Shown here in pieces: positions 25,756 to 36,618 of a stretch of DNA of 64,000 bases. The notes under the pieces are model-generated. The model saw nothing but the letters and a program-made list of their open reading frames with translations. It searched no databases and was not told the origin of the DNA. Positions within the stretch are counted from its first letter, which is position 1; each line of letters opens with the position of its first letter. Location of the stretch: NCBI GenBank assembly GCA_036971615.1, contig JAYKKR010000005.1, forward strand, positions 1,488,001 through 1,552,000. Direction: 5' to 3'. A program made the position numbers and the translations under genes. The DNA is from Amyloporia xantha (taxonomy: Eukaryota > Basidiomycota > Agaricomycetes > Polyporales > Adustoporiaceae).

Positions 25756-25933
25756 CTGGACGTGAGGAATGAGAGATGTCGTAAAAAGGTTGAAGTAGTA
25801 ATGTAGTCGTGAAGTTGAACGTAAGTCGTGAAAAATGCGATTAGGAAATAAAAAAGCAAGGCTGAGACAAGGAAAAGGAAGAACAAGTCGTTAGATAACA
25901 ATCTATCAGGAATCGACGAAGGGCTGAACTCAC
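25756..25933 (-). other. Probable 5' UTR intron of the secreted precursor gene
   Basis: On the minus strand a GTGAGTTCAG donor begins at 25933, and a pyrimidine-rich tract ending in CGTCCAG ends at 25756, nine nt before the start codon. The 178 nt interval would be a leader intron. RNA reads are needed to confirm it. Confidence 0.45.
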
Positions 25934-26015
25934 CAACCAGTACCTATGCTAAGAAGTCTTGGGCTCTGAAAACGAAGGGCTGAGAGCTGGGGTGTTCAGG
26001 ACCAGGTGTACCACT

Positions 26016-26021
26016 TTTATA
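26016..26021 (-). promoter_or_regulatory. TATA box of the secreted precursor gene
   Basis: The coding strand reads GGTATAAAAG, a near-consensus TATA box about 80 nt upstream of the proposed leader-intron donor. This is consistent with a strongly or conditionally expressed gene. Confidence 0.5.
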
Positions 26022-26746
26022 CCATAAACGGGCGCTTGTGACTCAGGATCAATTTATGTCCTTGGGTTCTATCTTTGACTGTGGTCTCACGCAGGCGACG
26101 GAAGTTTGAACCATCGCTCGAAGGCGCACATTGATCGTTTCAGCGTTGGTCATCATGAGATACAACGATGACCACACATCCGTATCACAAGGGACTGGTT
26201 CCACGATACGGTCAGGTACGAGACACATAAGACTTGATGAGCATCCTGCAGTCTGTCCGGGAGCAGAGTATGTAAGTTAAGACAAATTGACAGGATGCGA
26301 TGTTGAAATGGAACACACCTCGTTCGATTCACCGACGAGCGAAAAGCTGAGATTGTATGACGCTCATTCCAGCTTGTGGATCCCAACAATGTCCTGACAA
26401 GTTGCGTTCTTCATCACAAAGAGAACATTAAAAGATGATGGTCGTGGAATGCATCGCCTTCTATTTAGATCATATAGATGTGACCCGTACGTAGGGCGAG
26501 AGATGGAGAGAGAGATAATCATGTCTCGCCCATATCGCCAGGTAGATACTGACGGATAGATTCCAGACACGGAAGACCGTATACTTTTGTGTATGCATGA
26601 TGAGGGGGCACACGCAGGACAAATACGGGATAATGATGATGGTAGTGACAAACAAACCTAGTGTACGCGGTCATGCTGGCTAGTTGAACTTACACAGGAA
26701 GCTCTCGCAGAGATATATGGGTCCCTCGAATCGGGCTTTGGAGTGA
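26022..26746. other. Intergenic region
   Basis: This is the sequence upstream of the secreted precursor promoter, up to the inverted-repeat element. Small minus-strand ORFs (for example 26364-26651) are rich in Ser and Arg and have no recognisable domain. No other feature was recognised. Confidence 0.35.
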
Positions 26747-26749
26747 ATA

Positions 26750-26786
26750 CAATCCCCCCACCAAAAGTTACGACGGTGGTCACGTG
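26750..26786 (+). repeat. Left terminal inverted repeat (37 bp)
   Basis: It begins CAATCCCCCCACCAAAAG and ends GGTGGTCACGTG. It is the exact reverse complement of 27309-27345. Confidence 0.95.
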
Positions 26787-27164
26787 CCTGCCGCGTCGCG
26801 CTTAGCGCTAAGTCCCGCGGACTCCCGCCTCTGAGAACGAGATATCGTGTTTGGAGACTTCATTTGCTTCATATTTTCTGGCATAGTTCATAGGACTAAG
26901 AATACAATGAAGGTAGGTAAGAATCAGCAATAGAATAGTGTAATTTATTTAGAGAAGTTGATGAGAATACAAATATGGCTCAAACTATAATTATAAGTAT
27001 TGTTTAGTTTACTTGCCCTTATTTTTTCTTCATAGTGCCACAGCTATTGCGAGCACTGTGAGGTGTCCAAAGTTGAGACAAGACATAGACTAAAATAGAG
27101 TGACTGATTCTTATAAACTCGGGAGGGACCAAAAACATGTTTCAAATGAAAAAAAAACTAATCA

Positions 27165-27227
27165 GTTGGAGGGATTGAACCCACAACGATCACAAGCAGA
27201 CATACAACCAAACCACTATACTACAAC
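27165..27227 (-). pseudogene. tRNA-like sequence with pol III boxes (decayed or SINE-like)
   Basis: On the minus strand, an A-box-like TAGTATAGTGG and a B-box-like GGTTCAATCC lie at tRNA-like spacing. A 7-nt acceptor strand GTTGTAG pairs at six of seven positions with CTCCAAC, leaving a T arm about two bases short. A D-arm can be drawn. The anticodon region (CTTGTGA, His-like GTG) has lost good stem pairing. A run of nine T follows about 10 nt downstream, as for a pol III terminator. It is therefore probably not a working tRNA but may still be transcribed. It lies inside the inverted-repeat element. Confidence 0.5.
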
Positions 27228-27308
27228 GTACATACCATATGTGCCTTTATAAATATAATATTCTTATGGGAGCGCAGCCCTCCCTCCACGAGCCAGCGCA
27301 ACGGAATG

Positions 27309-27345
27309 CACGTGACCACCGTCGTAACTTTTGGTGGGGGGATTG
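27309..27345 (-). repeat. Right terminal inverted repeat (37 bp)
   Basis: It begins CACGTGACCACCGTCG and ends GGGGGGATTG. It is the exact reverse complement of 26750-26786. Confidence 0.95.
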
Positions 27346-27348
27346 CAT

Positions 27349-28256
27349 TAGTGTCGCGTATACAACTCGACGTAAGAAACATGGATGTATATTACATGTT
27401 TAAAACATGTTTTTTACAAGTAAAAAACACGGGCCAAAACCATTCATGTATATAATGTCATTAAGTCAGGACACGTGACGCTTCCCGTGAAGCAGCGACT
27501 CTATGCATAGATAGAGGCCCACCGCACTGAAATAGGCAATTGGTTTAGATATGTTCACAATCGTGGAGGATGCAATGCGCCTTGGAATACCTCTATGCCT
27601 AAAGTTCTGCTATGCTGGACATTGGCAAGTCCAGGCGCGAGACGATGCGCATCCGGCAGATGCCGAAGTGTGTGAGATCTCGACGATCGTGTCTCGAATC
27701 TTGGCAATAACTCACTCAAATTCACATTTCTTCCTCTAATACCGGCTCAGAGCACAACTTTGTATGCTCCAAGGCATTCTGAAACCTCTGGTCCACCCAG
27801 TGCGTCTCCACAGCCCTTTGCGCCGCAGGCAGAGAAATAGCACGTGACGTGTGTTTAAAACGAAAAAAACACCTGTATATAACTAACATAAAACCAGGAC
27901 TTACTTACATACCGTTTCAAACAGCCAATTAGTTTCATACGCAACACTAGATTGTATTCACTCGGGCTTTGGTGCTATGTTTCAAGAGTTGTAATTTAGC
28001 GCTGGAGGATGTGCCCGCTGTTACGCTGTTACGCTGTTACGCCTTGTAACACTCCATGTCACGGTCGCTGTGTCTTTGGGAAAAGGCTTGACGGTGTCAG
28101 TTGACCAAACCAGCGTTCACCACGGCCTTCCTCGGGCCCCTCGACGGTGTATCACAGATATAATGGCACGTCAACGGCTGGTATCCTTGTACTGCACTCG
28201 TCATCTGTCCTGCAATTCACTGCCTCCCAGCAAGCTGTGGCTTGTTCAATATAGAT
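27349..28256. other. AT-rich intergenic region
   Basis: About 0.9 kb of AT-rich sequence follows the element, including a palindromic ACATGTTTAAAACATGT near 27394-27410. Around 28016-28042 a 9-bp unit (CTGTTACGC) is repeated three times. A short plus ORF (27551-27739) has no recognisable domain. The promoter of the mitochondrial carrier gene should lie at the right end. Confidence 0.35.
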
Positions 28257-29797
28257 ATGCGATCATCAGTTTCGCCGGCGACTTCGTCAGACGGTTTCGT
28301 CTCAGATCAGAAGTATCAGGCTGCAGGAGAGTCTCAGTATGCGCTGAAATTTATTGGCGCAGCCGTAAGCAGTGAGTGCAGCCGGATCTGAGGCCCCATC
28401 ACCGACAGAGACAGTTGGCCCCAGATATGGCAGCTTCCGCGGTCAGCAATCCATTGGACATGTAAGTCGTCTAGATGGACGCAATGTGTAAATACCGCTT
28501 ATATTAGCCTGCAGAATTAAGGTAACTTGAATGTAAATCCAACAGAACGGAGTATTCACCCCTTGCATAGGTTCGGCAGCAATTACGGACGCAAAGTGAG
28601 TGATATAAGCTGTAGTCGTGCGTCCGCTCCTATGGTCTGCCCATGACCAGCTCCGGGAGCGCGTTCCAATGCGTTCTGGGCCATCGGCGTGGAGATGGCG
28701 CGTTCGGAAGGCGTGTCTAGTCTTATGAACGGCTTTTCCGCAAGCATGCTTCGAGAGGTCGTCTACTCTGGGTTACGATTAGGTTCGTATGAGTACTTCA
28801 AGGACTCGTACGTGTCTATGTGAAAACAAAGCAAGAGGAATTGTCCCACTGATGCCACCAGAATACACAATACCTCCAAGGGCTTATTACCTCGTGATGG
28901 TCTTGGATTGAAGGTTGCCGCAGCAATGGTGGCATCGACTCTCGGATCGTAAGTAGATTGCGTACAGTTAACGGTTTCGTTATTGAACGATGTTTGTGGC
29001 TTGAAGGGCACTGGCCAACCCCGCAGACCTCGTAAAAGGTCTCATAACAGAGAAATTTCATCGTGTCAATTCTGATGTCATTTGTGTTAGTTCGGATGCA
29101 AGCGTACTATCCGAAAGGTAGTCCTTACAGGAATATGCGTCACGCATTTGCTACTATTTGGCGAGAGGGTGCTCTAAGCGGCGGTAACTCAAGTGCAATA
29201 TCTGCTGCAGGTGGTCTTCAAGCGTTATACCGGGGAGTCAGCCCGACCACGATCAGAGGGATTGTGCTGTCGGTGTCGCAAATATGCTCGTATGACCAAG
29301 TGAAGCAAACCTTGAAAAAGAAGGAGATGATGCAAGAAGGCCTTGCGCTGCATTTTGTTGCGAGCATGTTCGCGGGGTATGTTACGGAAAACACATATCT
29401 ATCTGTGGTGGCTCCCTCAGACTCCGCTTGCTAGGTTGATTTGTTCCATAACGTCAAATCCCGTAGGTGCGTGGATGAGCTACGGTAGCTATGGCAGCGC
29501 ATTTCATAATTTGGATTATCCTTAGATGTTGTCAAAGTACGCCTTATGAATGATAAGGCGCGGCAATTCCGTGGCGTCTCGGACTGTGTCAAAAGTATCA
29601 TGACAAGAGAGGGACCGCTCGCGTTTTACAAGGGCTTTGGAATGTGTTGGGCCCGGGTACGTCGTTTCTTCAACTGTTTAATCTACTATTCAAGACCTCT
29701 GTGACTCGTTTGTTATATGCAGCTCGGCACTCACACTATCCTCACTTTCGTTATCTTCGAGCGGATACGACTGTTGTTTGGGGTGGCCGCGATGTGA
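28257..29797 (+). CDS. Mitochondrial carrier family protein (dicarboxylate/UCP-like)
   Basis: This multi-exon gene encodes an inner-membrane solute carrier. The spliced start is MRSSVSPATSSDGFVSDQ, then YALKFIGAAVSNMAASA. All three carrier signatures Px[DE]xx[KR] are present, each split by or next to an intron: NPLDIIKVRQQ (about 28446-28595), NPADLVKVRMQ (about 29015-29105) and NPVDVVKVRLM (about 29459-29550). Each repeat has its second conserved element (NGFSASMLREVVYSGLRLG; YRGVSPTTIRGIVLS; YKGFGMCWARLGTHTILTF). The protein ends RIRLLFGVAAM with a TGA at 29795-29797. Sequence style is closest to dicarboxylate, oxoglutarate and uncoupling-protein members, but substrate cannot be assigned by eye. 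The introns are about 49-55 nt or longer. Confidence 0.85.
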
Positions 29798-30897
29798 AAA
29801 GATGTCTCACAGGTCGGGTGATTGTTAGTAAACTCTGCTGCACATGTGCAGGCATACCAAGGCAGTGTAATGAGAAGTAGAGTCTTCAAAAAATCGTGGC
29901 GTAGGCTCGGGTAGAGACGGTGCAACTGCGAAAGGTTTGGTGGCGAATAGACGACTTACCTTAAGCGGTAATCAGGGTTCCTTCAATATGGCTGTAAGGT
30001 TTTTCACGTGACCGCGACACGATCACTGTATTGTTCGACTTTTCCGGCTGAGCCTGCCCATTGCCATTGCTCCCATATATTGCCTACATTGCTCTTGACT
30101 GGACTATACCCCTCGTCTTCGCACATGTTCTGCTGCCTGCCGCTAGAAGTATCTTTATTGCAAGTATCATTATTGCGCTCGAATTGCGGTCTCGAGCGTT
30201 GCTTGCAGCCGTCACTGTGACTCTCGCAACCTTCTCAAGTTCATCTAGATTATTCACCTTCGTCCTTTCCTTACTTCGTATCAAGCAGGACCCTCGGCGA
30301 GGAACGGGGAGAAAAGCATAATGAGCAGTAGTGATTCATCGTAAGGCTTCACTTTGATTATCGAACATGTGACCCTGGAGTCTTCGTCTCCGGAGCGTCC
30401 ACCACGGTGTGGTGTTGCGAACTGCTTCATACCTTGACGCGATTTCATCGCCTGTGTGCGGAGGGTGGCTCGAGGATGGGTGACTTTTGACTTATGGATC
30501 CAGTGTCAGCCCTTATTCAGCGGCATCTAGCATATGTTGGTCTGGCCAAAATGCTTGCTCGCAACGGATCGCGCTTGTCCTCACCAGTTTTGACATTTGC
30601 TATGACGTTTCATAAGTCTGATACGCATGTCATCGTTGCGTTTATGTTACAGGGATGGTGATCTCATGTTTACGGTTTTACGATTCTGGTTACATTCAAT
30701 CCATTTTGGGGGTATAGATTCCTCCTTGTCCACCAGGGCACATGGACAAGCTGGATTCTGTATCCTTTATTTACGATTCATCGACGCATAGGGTGGACAT
30801 AAGACGGTTTCACTTCTCAACGTTGTTTCCCCGATGTCATTGCTCTCAATTCGAAAGGGGAGAGGGGAGCGCCTACTTATTCTTAATCTCGCTTTAT
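29798..30897. other. Intergenic region
   Basis: About 1.1 kb separates two plus-strand genes. A plus ORF at 30061-30321 reads as hydrophobic (LPYIAYIALDWTIPLVFAHV), but it has no supporting exon chain or recognisable family. No repeats or RNA genes were recognised. Confidence 0.3.
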
Positions 30898-33800
30898 ATG
30901 CTCGAATGGAGACTGATTAATGGCCGAAAACAGGAGTCGGGAGGGATCTCCTGTGAGTATTTCTTTCTTATTCATCTCAGTTTGCTCAGTGAGTGTAGCA
31001 GAGACCTTTTCGTTCCGCTTCCCCTGGGTCAGATTATGACACATCACCCCCAGCAAACTACTTTCCACCAGCATTCCAGTCTTATTCGTCACCTTTCCAA
31101 CCGACACCGGCAGCGGCTCCAGTCCTCCGTCAACCTGTTGGATTCTCATGGAACGCTCCTGGCTTCAGTACCTACCAGGCTGGTGCTCCTCCTTCTCAAC
31201 CAGGCCAGTTTCTTCCTGGGCAGGGTGCGCCAGCTCCTCTTGAAGCCGAAAAGCCCACAAAGAAGAAATCATCAAGGGGGAAGGAGAAGGAGAAAGACAG
31301 GAGCAAGTCTTCCTCGTCGCGCAAGCATAAAGACAAGAATCCTGCACAACCTCAGCATCCCCATCCAACTTCGATTGCTCCTACCGCTCTTCCTAGTACT
31401 TCCATAGGACTAGGGAGGCCATCGAGTCAGACGGCATTCCGCGTGAGGAGCTACGTAAATGATCCAAGCGCGAGTGGTAGTCCCTTTCCGCAAGCAACTG
31501 GTCCATATACGGCAGATTTCAGAGCAAATAGCGCTGCATCTTCTGCACATAGCGTAGAATCTTCACATCGTTCCCAAAGTCACCCTCCGCATGTGCCTGC
31601 AGGCCATCCTACCGCAAACCATGGTCAAGGTAAATCTTCACGAAATAGTCTTATTTATGCACAGCCTCATTTTATACATCGCACAGCTCCTCAAGAACAA
31701 TCTCAGCGTTCGCATTATCGCCATGATTATGAGAGACAACGCGACAACGCACCTGCCCGCCGTGCTCAAGCACATGCTACTACCAGTAGCGCCGCATCTA
31801 ATAACAGCATACCACCATCTAATGTCTATCCACCTGCATCTAGTCACATGCCCAATCCCTATAGTAATGATACCCAGTTCAATTATACCAATCCGTATCC
31901 TCAAGGCTATACCCCTGCACCAATGCCCGAATATTCATCTTTCGATCAACCAGATTCTCAACATTTTGGCACCTTCACAACCCCTTCTCCTGCACCTGTG
32001 CCCCCTGCCAAGAGCAAGCATAAATCTGGGGATCGCTCTCGCCGTTCCCGCAAGCACGAGCATCGATCGGAGTCATACCAATCGAGCCCCACTGTTCCTC
32101 ATCCTGTTGTGACGCCTGTCCCATCTGCCCCAGTTCTACCTGCACCTCCGACTTCAAACTCAGGCCCAGCACCACCGATGGGTGCCCGTGTTTTGAGAAC
32201 GTTAACACTCCTCATTGAGGATAAACGGATGACAGAGCCCGAAAACTTGCTAGTTGAGGTTCGCGTGCCGCTTAAGCAAGCGGATAACCCAGAGGACGGA
32301 TTCTGGGCTGATGCAAAAGAGGTATGCGATGAATTGCAGATTGGACCATCTCGTATCGATGGTAGGCATTTCCTCCAATTACATTTGTATCATCCGACTC
32401 ACTGTGTGCTCTGGTGACCTAGGCAGGGCAAAGTTATACGTCATGCGAGGAAAATACCGCCAGTATTTTCTTCGCGTCACTCCTGAGGGCGGGAACGAAT
32501 GTTCTTCTGCTAACCTTAAGGTGACCAGAGAACGGACGTTGGAGATATTCGTAGACAACGTAAGTTTGACTGCACTGCATTGCGTGTATTCCTATGTACA
32601 TATCTCTGAACCTAGTAATGTTTCATTTTACAGCTTCCCTTGCCCATTGGAGCGTCAACGCAGAGTACACAAAATGCGCAAGACTCTCGATATTCTTCGC
32701 CACGCTACGATAGGGATCTATTGACACCCATCACAGACTCGATGGCATCACCGTCGCCGATGAATGGACCTCGACTTACGACACCATTCCCATCTGATTT
32801 ACTTGACAACTCAAATCATGACGAGAGGCGTAGTCGCCGAAAGCGGCGACATTCCACAAGTTCACGATCTTCAGTGTCAGATAAGCGCAGTCAGCCTTCG
32901 CCCCACCTCCACGAATCTCCTGCTTCGCAGACTTCGCCAGCCCCCCAAACTTCACCGACCTTTCAGGCGTCACCAGTCTGCGAACCATCCCCACTTTCTC
33001 GACAATCCCCTGTGCGTTACTCACCTACTCCTGCTCCCACACCAACTCCTGCACCCACAACACCTCGTGCGCCCACACCACCTCCTGCTGCCTCTTACCC
33101 GGCCTCAAATTCATATACGGTCCTGTCGACCATATCACAACCATCGCTGTCTCAGCAGGAACAAGCGACGACAACGCACAGCACTTTGCCGGAACTTCCA
33201 GGTCCTTCAGTGCCCAAGAAGACCAAGCGAAGTTCAGTCGATCCTCAGTCGGCACCACCAGACGAAAGGATGACATTTGCCTGGAGTCATTCCCGAACTG
33301 GGTCTACATCAGGACAATCGACGTCTGTTCCCTCCGTGCCTGTACCGTTTCCGCAGCCTAGCACTGCGTTCTCCGTGTCGGCACCGCAATCGAACACGAT
33401 GGGTAGCACACCCGTCAAGGAGGCCCGTCGATTCCCACAGATGCTTCCGACCTCATCCACAGCGTCGAATGAGGTCGATAATGTCGTCGGCACGTACTTG
33501 CGATCAATCATATGCCAAGGTCCCGCGTGGGATGCATTCGTGGAAGGTCGACGAAGCGTCCTACGAATGTCCGAGCAGCTGAAGCAGTACCAGTATATGA
33601 AGAGCAACTTCGACCAATTTGTGAACACGTTGACACCTACAAATCTTGATGGTGCCCCCAACACATCCATCACTCGAGTAAGTCACATATATCTGTTTCA
33701 TGATCTATTATTATAGTATTGATCGTCTCAACAGACTCAAGTCTTGCGCGCCTTCAACCTACCCCCTTCGTGGGGAGATGAGTGCATGGAGACATTAGGC

Positions 33801-33965
33801 TTAACGGGACTGTATGGGCCTACTGGCAAACGCTGCCAAGACCCTCGTGTCATTGCTATGCTGGATGAAGTCCCTCCCATATCCACCGGGATGCAGGTCA
33901 AGAAGTATCTAGCTCTGCTACGAGAGATACATAGCCGGTGGACAATCGACCATCCAGACTTCTAG
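30898..33965 (+). CDS. Ser/Pro/Gln-rich protein with a conserved 100-residue core
   Basis: I do not recognise a named family. Exons run from about 30898 (start uncertain; the ATG at 30898 joins the next exon in frame after the intron ending near 31032) to the TAG at 33963-33965. Most of the protein is low complexity: a Pro/Gln-rich N-terminus, a Lys/Ser basic patch (KKKSSRGKEKEKDRSKSSSS near 31260), and long Ser/Pro/Thr tracts (32740-33300). Two parts look folded: residues encoded at about 32184-32560 (RVLRTLTLLIEDKRMTEPEN, then KLYVMRGKYRQYFLRVTPE), and the C-terminal segment at 33480-33965 (GTYLRSIICQGPAWDAFVEG, then LREIHSRWTIDHPDF). A nuclear or regulatory role is plausible from composition but is inference. 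Confidence 0.65.
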
Positions 33966-34399
33966 TGCACTCCGTCATCCACTAGTCTTTCGATATCGTA
34001 GTATGTGTCCATGTGGCTTTCATGAGTCGCAACCTGGCATACTGGTCTCAGAAGATCGTCATGAAGACGGATGACTCTGCACTGCGGGAGATACGGACAG
34101 CCGCCACGCTGTACGCTAGGAGCGTTGCCTTCCATGTACGAGTTTACAATCAGCTGTCCACGTCTACTGACGACTCACATGCCCAGTGAGCACACCTCTT
34201 CCGAGGTGAAGGGCTTCGGACTTTCTGCTGCGCCATATGCCCAGGGCGACGGACAAACGGCTAGTCATGGGGAATCTGGATTCTACTTCTTCCCAGGATG
34301 CTCGGTAGCTGGTAGAGCCCTCAACGTCGTGATTCCGCAGGCCTTCGCCATATTGACCCCAGTGTAATATGTCGACATATTTAGCTAGTCGTGTTGCAG
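33966..34399. other. Intergenic region
   Basis: This is a short spacer before the dioxygenase remnant. ORFs on both strands overlap here without recognisable domains. A Ser/Gly-rich plus ORF (34071-34367) is probably chance. Confidence 0.3.
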
Positions 34400-34900
34400 T
34401 GTGTCTGCCCGAAAGGCGACTTCGTATCTCCTCTACGCATTTAACCTCTGCTACTCGACGGGCATCCAAGAATATAAACTCCTAACTGCAGAGCAACGAG
34501 CTCACTTTCTGGAACATGGCTGGATTCGGATATCTAAGGCGGTGCCACTCAACATCATCGCACGCTTCAGGAGAACGTCTGGGTAAGGCTTGGACATGAT
34601 CCTGACAAAACATCGACCTGGACCAAGGAGAAGGTTAGTCACCGTATTCGCGATGTCTTCAGCTCTAAGGTTTGACGGACAATGATCTAAACTCATATGC
34701 CCAGGCATTGTGAGATTCTAACTAAAGACTTCATGCCATAGGCATGGGACGCCATGTGTATGCTGGGTTTCTCTCTTAAGGAAGGCTCTCTTGGTTGGCC
34801 GCAGGTGAACTTCAGGGAGAAGATCGTCTTGACACCACCTTATTTGAGAGCTGTGGCGACAGCTTAATTACCAACCTGAATTCCGACGAATGGGGGCACG
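34400..34900 (+). pseudogene. Phytanoyl-CoA dioxygenase-like remnant
   Basis: The first recognisable segment reads LLTAEQRAHFLEHGWIRISK followed by AVPLNIIARF, the N-terminal pattern of a basidiomycete PhyH-like family. The expected continuation (ENVWVRLGHDPD, then STWTKEK) is present but in another frame, because one base appears to be missing at about 34571. A tryptophan-rich continuation (AWDAMCML) and GEDRLDTTLFE follow at about 34740-34850, and then coherent coding is lost. The iron-binding His-x-Asp region is not found intact. It is most likely a pseudogene. A sequencing error or a micro-intron at the break is the alternative. Confidence 0.5.
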
Positions 34901-36618
34901 TTCGTACATAGTCATGCTTTTAGTAAGATACTAGTTCCGCGCGATGCTGAATGCCTTGGGAACAGCGCGACATCGCCCCAAAGGGCTTGGGAAACGTAAG
35001 CACTGTCAAACTGCTCGTTGGAACCGAGCTCACGACATGCACGCAGAGATGGAGACTGGTACCACTGATCCAGCGAGGAGTAGCAGCGCTCGCTCAGCCC
35101 GTGAGGGCTGCAGTGGATTTTTTTGGTGTCGGAGGTCAGTGGAGTAATTTTGAAGATATTGGATTGAGTCGTGAAAGCTCAGCCAACTATCGTCGGCATA
35201 CGCCAGCATTCATTCTAGATCTCTCAGCATCGGGCGTCGCAGGCTGTGCACGGTACGTCCACAATTTGGCCAGGGTGTACATTTGATTCACGTTTGACTA
35301 CCCAACCACAGTGTTCCATTCTGACGGAATGTTAGTGCTGGAGTACTCAGGTAAAACACGTTTACGCATTTTGCACTGGTATCGCATATTGGTCTTGCGT
35401 CTGCCCCGAACCGAATCGATTTCAATCAGGGGACTGCGTTTGGTTCAGTCACTCTGTGATGACGATTAGTGATGGAGGTACGTGCAGAGAAGGCACTTTT
35501 TTCTAAAACCTTCAGTATTCACCCAATTCATCCACTTTGAATGACGACACATTATCCCCGGGCCCTTTTACAAGCAACTGGGTGATTTTGCTGTCCTTAA
35601 TTTTGCCTGAAGACACCCGACACGCATATACGGTCCAACATATGGATTTCTTGCACAATATCCTGAGAGCTCGAGCCTAGACATATTCATCGACAGCAAG
35701 GATGTTCCCCACGACTGGGTAGCATGAGTTTCCTCGCAGTTCTCTGGGGGGCGCATTTCCAGAAGTTATCCTTCAAAGAGGAACACTGCACCCGCATCTC
35801 GAATCATGCCTGTGGCATCAAATCCTCAGTCGAAATCTCACAATGCATGGATGTAAGGTGGACGATTCCTTGTTAAACCTTGACATTATGAATGCAGCGA
35901 TTCATCAACTGGATGATGGCCAAGTCTTACCCTCAGTGAAGCATGTTGTCCGGGACAGCTTTAGGGATTCGCGTCCAACCATGTTTCATAGCACACTCTA
36001 CGCTATTATCCTACGGTGAACCTCTGTGTGCTGCTTCTGGTCCCTTATTGAAGTCAGAACTGCAAAGATGCTGAATGCCCCCTCTCCCGGGGCGAACGGT
36101 CAGCATACACGCGGATCACAATGTGTGCTATGACTATATAGGTAAAAATACGGAAAGCGAGCTTTTCCACAACCGTGGATGTCATTTAATACTTGATAGC
36201 AGTAGTATGATGCACGCGAGTCGGGCGGTCCTGTTCTCCAGATACGAGTCCCCACTGAATTTGCAGCAGTCCCAATTATTTTTACTGTTTTAAAATACGA
36301 CTCAGGTGAGTAGACGAGTGAAAAGCCTTGTATGCGGTATTTTATCGACAATATAAATGGGTGCTCTAGTAGTTTTCACGACGACTGCAGTCTAAGTCGG
36401 CGATCGATCGCGTACCGCGTTTATCACGTGAATGTGCACCGCATCACTGACGGTAATAGGTCACTCTGCGGTCCAACCCTTTGAAGACTATAGCACCGTG
36501 ACTCTGGCGGTCATTTACTCTGGGTCTCTACGATTTTCTTACTCGAGCTCGCCTGCTTGGTGCCGACATCTTATTACTCGACTCACGGAGCAGACACCAC
36601 TCAAAGCTGGTGTAGAAG
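34901..36618. other. Region with decayed coding sequence
   Basis: This 1.7 kb stretch contains pieces that look protein-like but never form a gene. One is around 35560-35680 (NWVILLSLILPEDTRHAY). Others lie at 35745-35860 (a PEVILQRGTLHPHLESCLWH run) and 35870-35990. Stops and frame changes interrupt them. The likeliest reading is remnants of one or two old genes, possibly including the rest of the dioxygenase. Nothing else was recognised. Confidence 0.3.

Larger units (their letters stand above)
26747..27348. mobile_element. Inverted-repeat element (MITE-like) with tRNA-like cargo
   Basis: A perfect 37-bp inverted repeat bounds this segment (26750-26786 and 27309-27345), extendable outward to ATACAATCC / ATGCAATCC with one mismatch. 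It starts CAATCCCCCCACC and its inner end is CACGTG. The 0.6 kb between holds no convincing ORF, is AT-rich in the middle, and carries a minus-strand tRNA-like sequence. Size and structure fit a non-autonomous DNA transposon (MITE). I could not find a clean target-site duplication, so superfamily and exact borders are open. Confidence 0.75.

Noticed and set aside
27360..27900. Possible pair of degenerate repeats sharing A-rich and GTATATAA segments near 27410 and 27860
   Set aside because: The similarity is short and low complexity, so it is not distinguishable from AT-rich background by eye.
30061..30321. Hydrophobic 86-codon ORF as a membrane protein
   Set aside because: It is a single short frame without splice partners or family resemblance; hydrophobicity alone is weak evidence.
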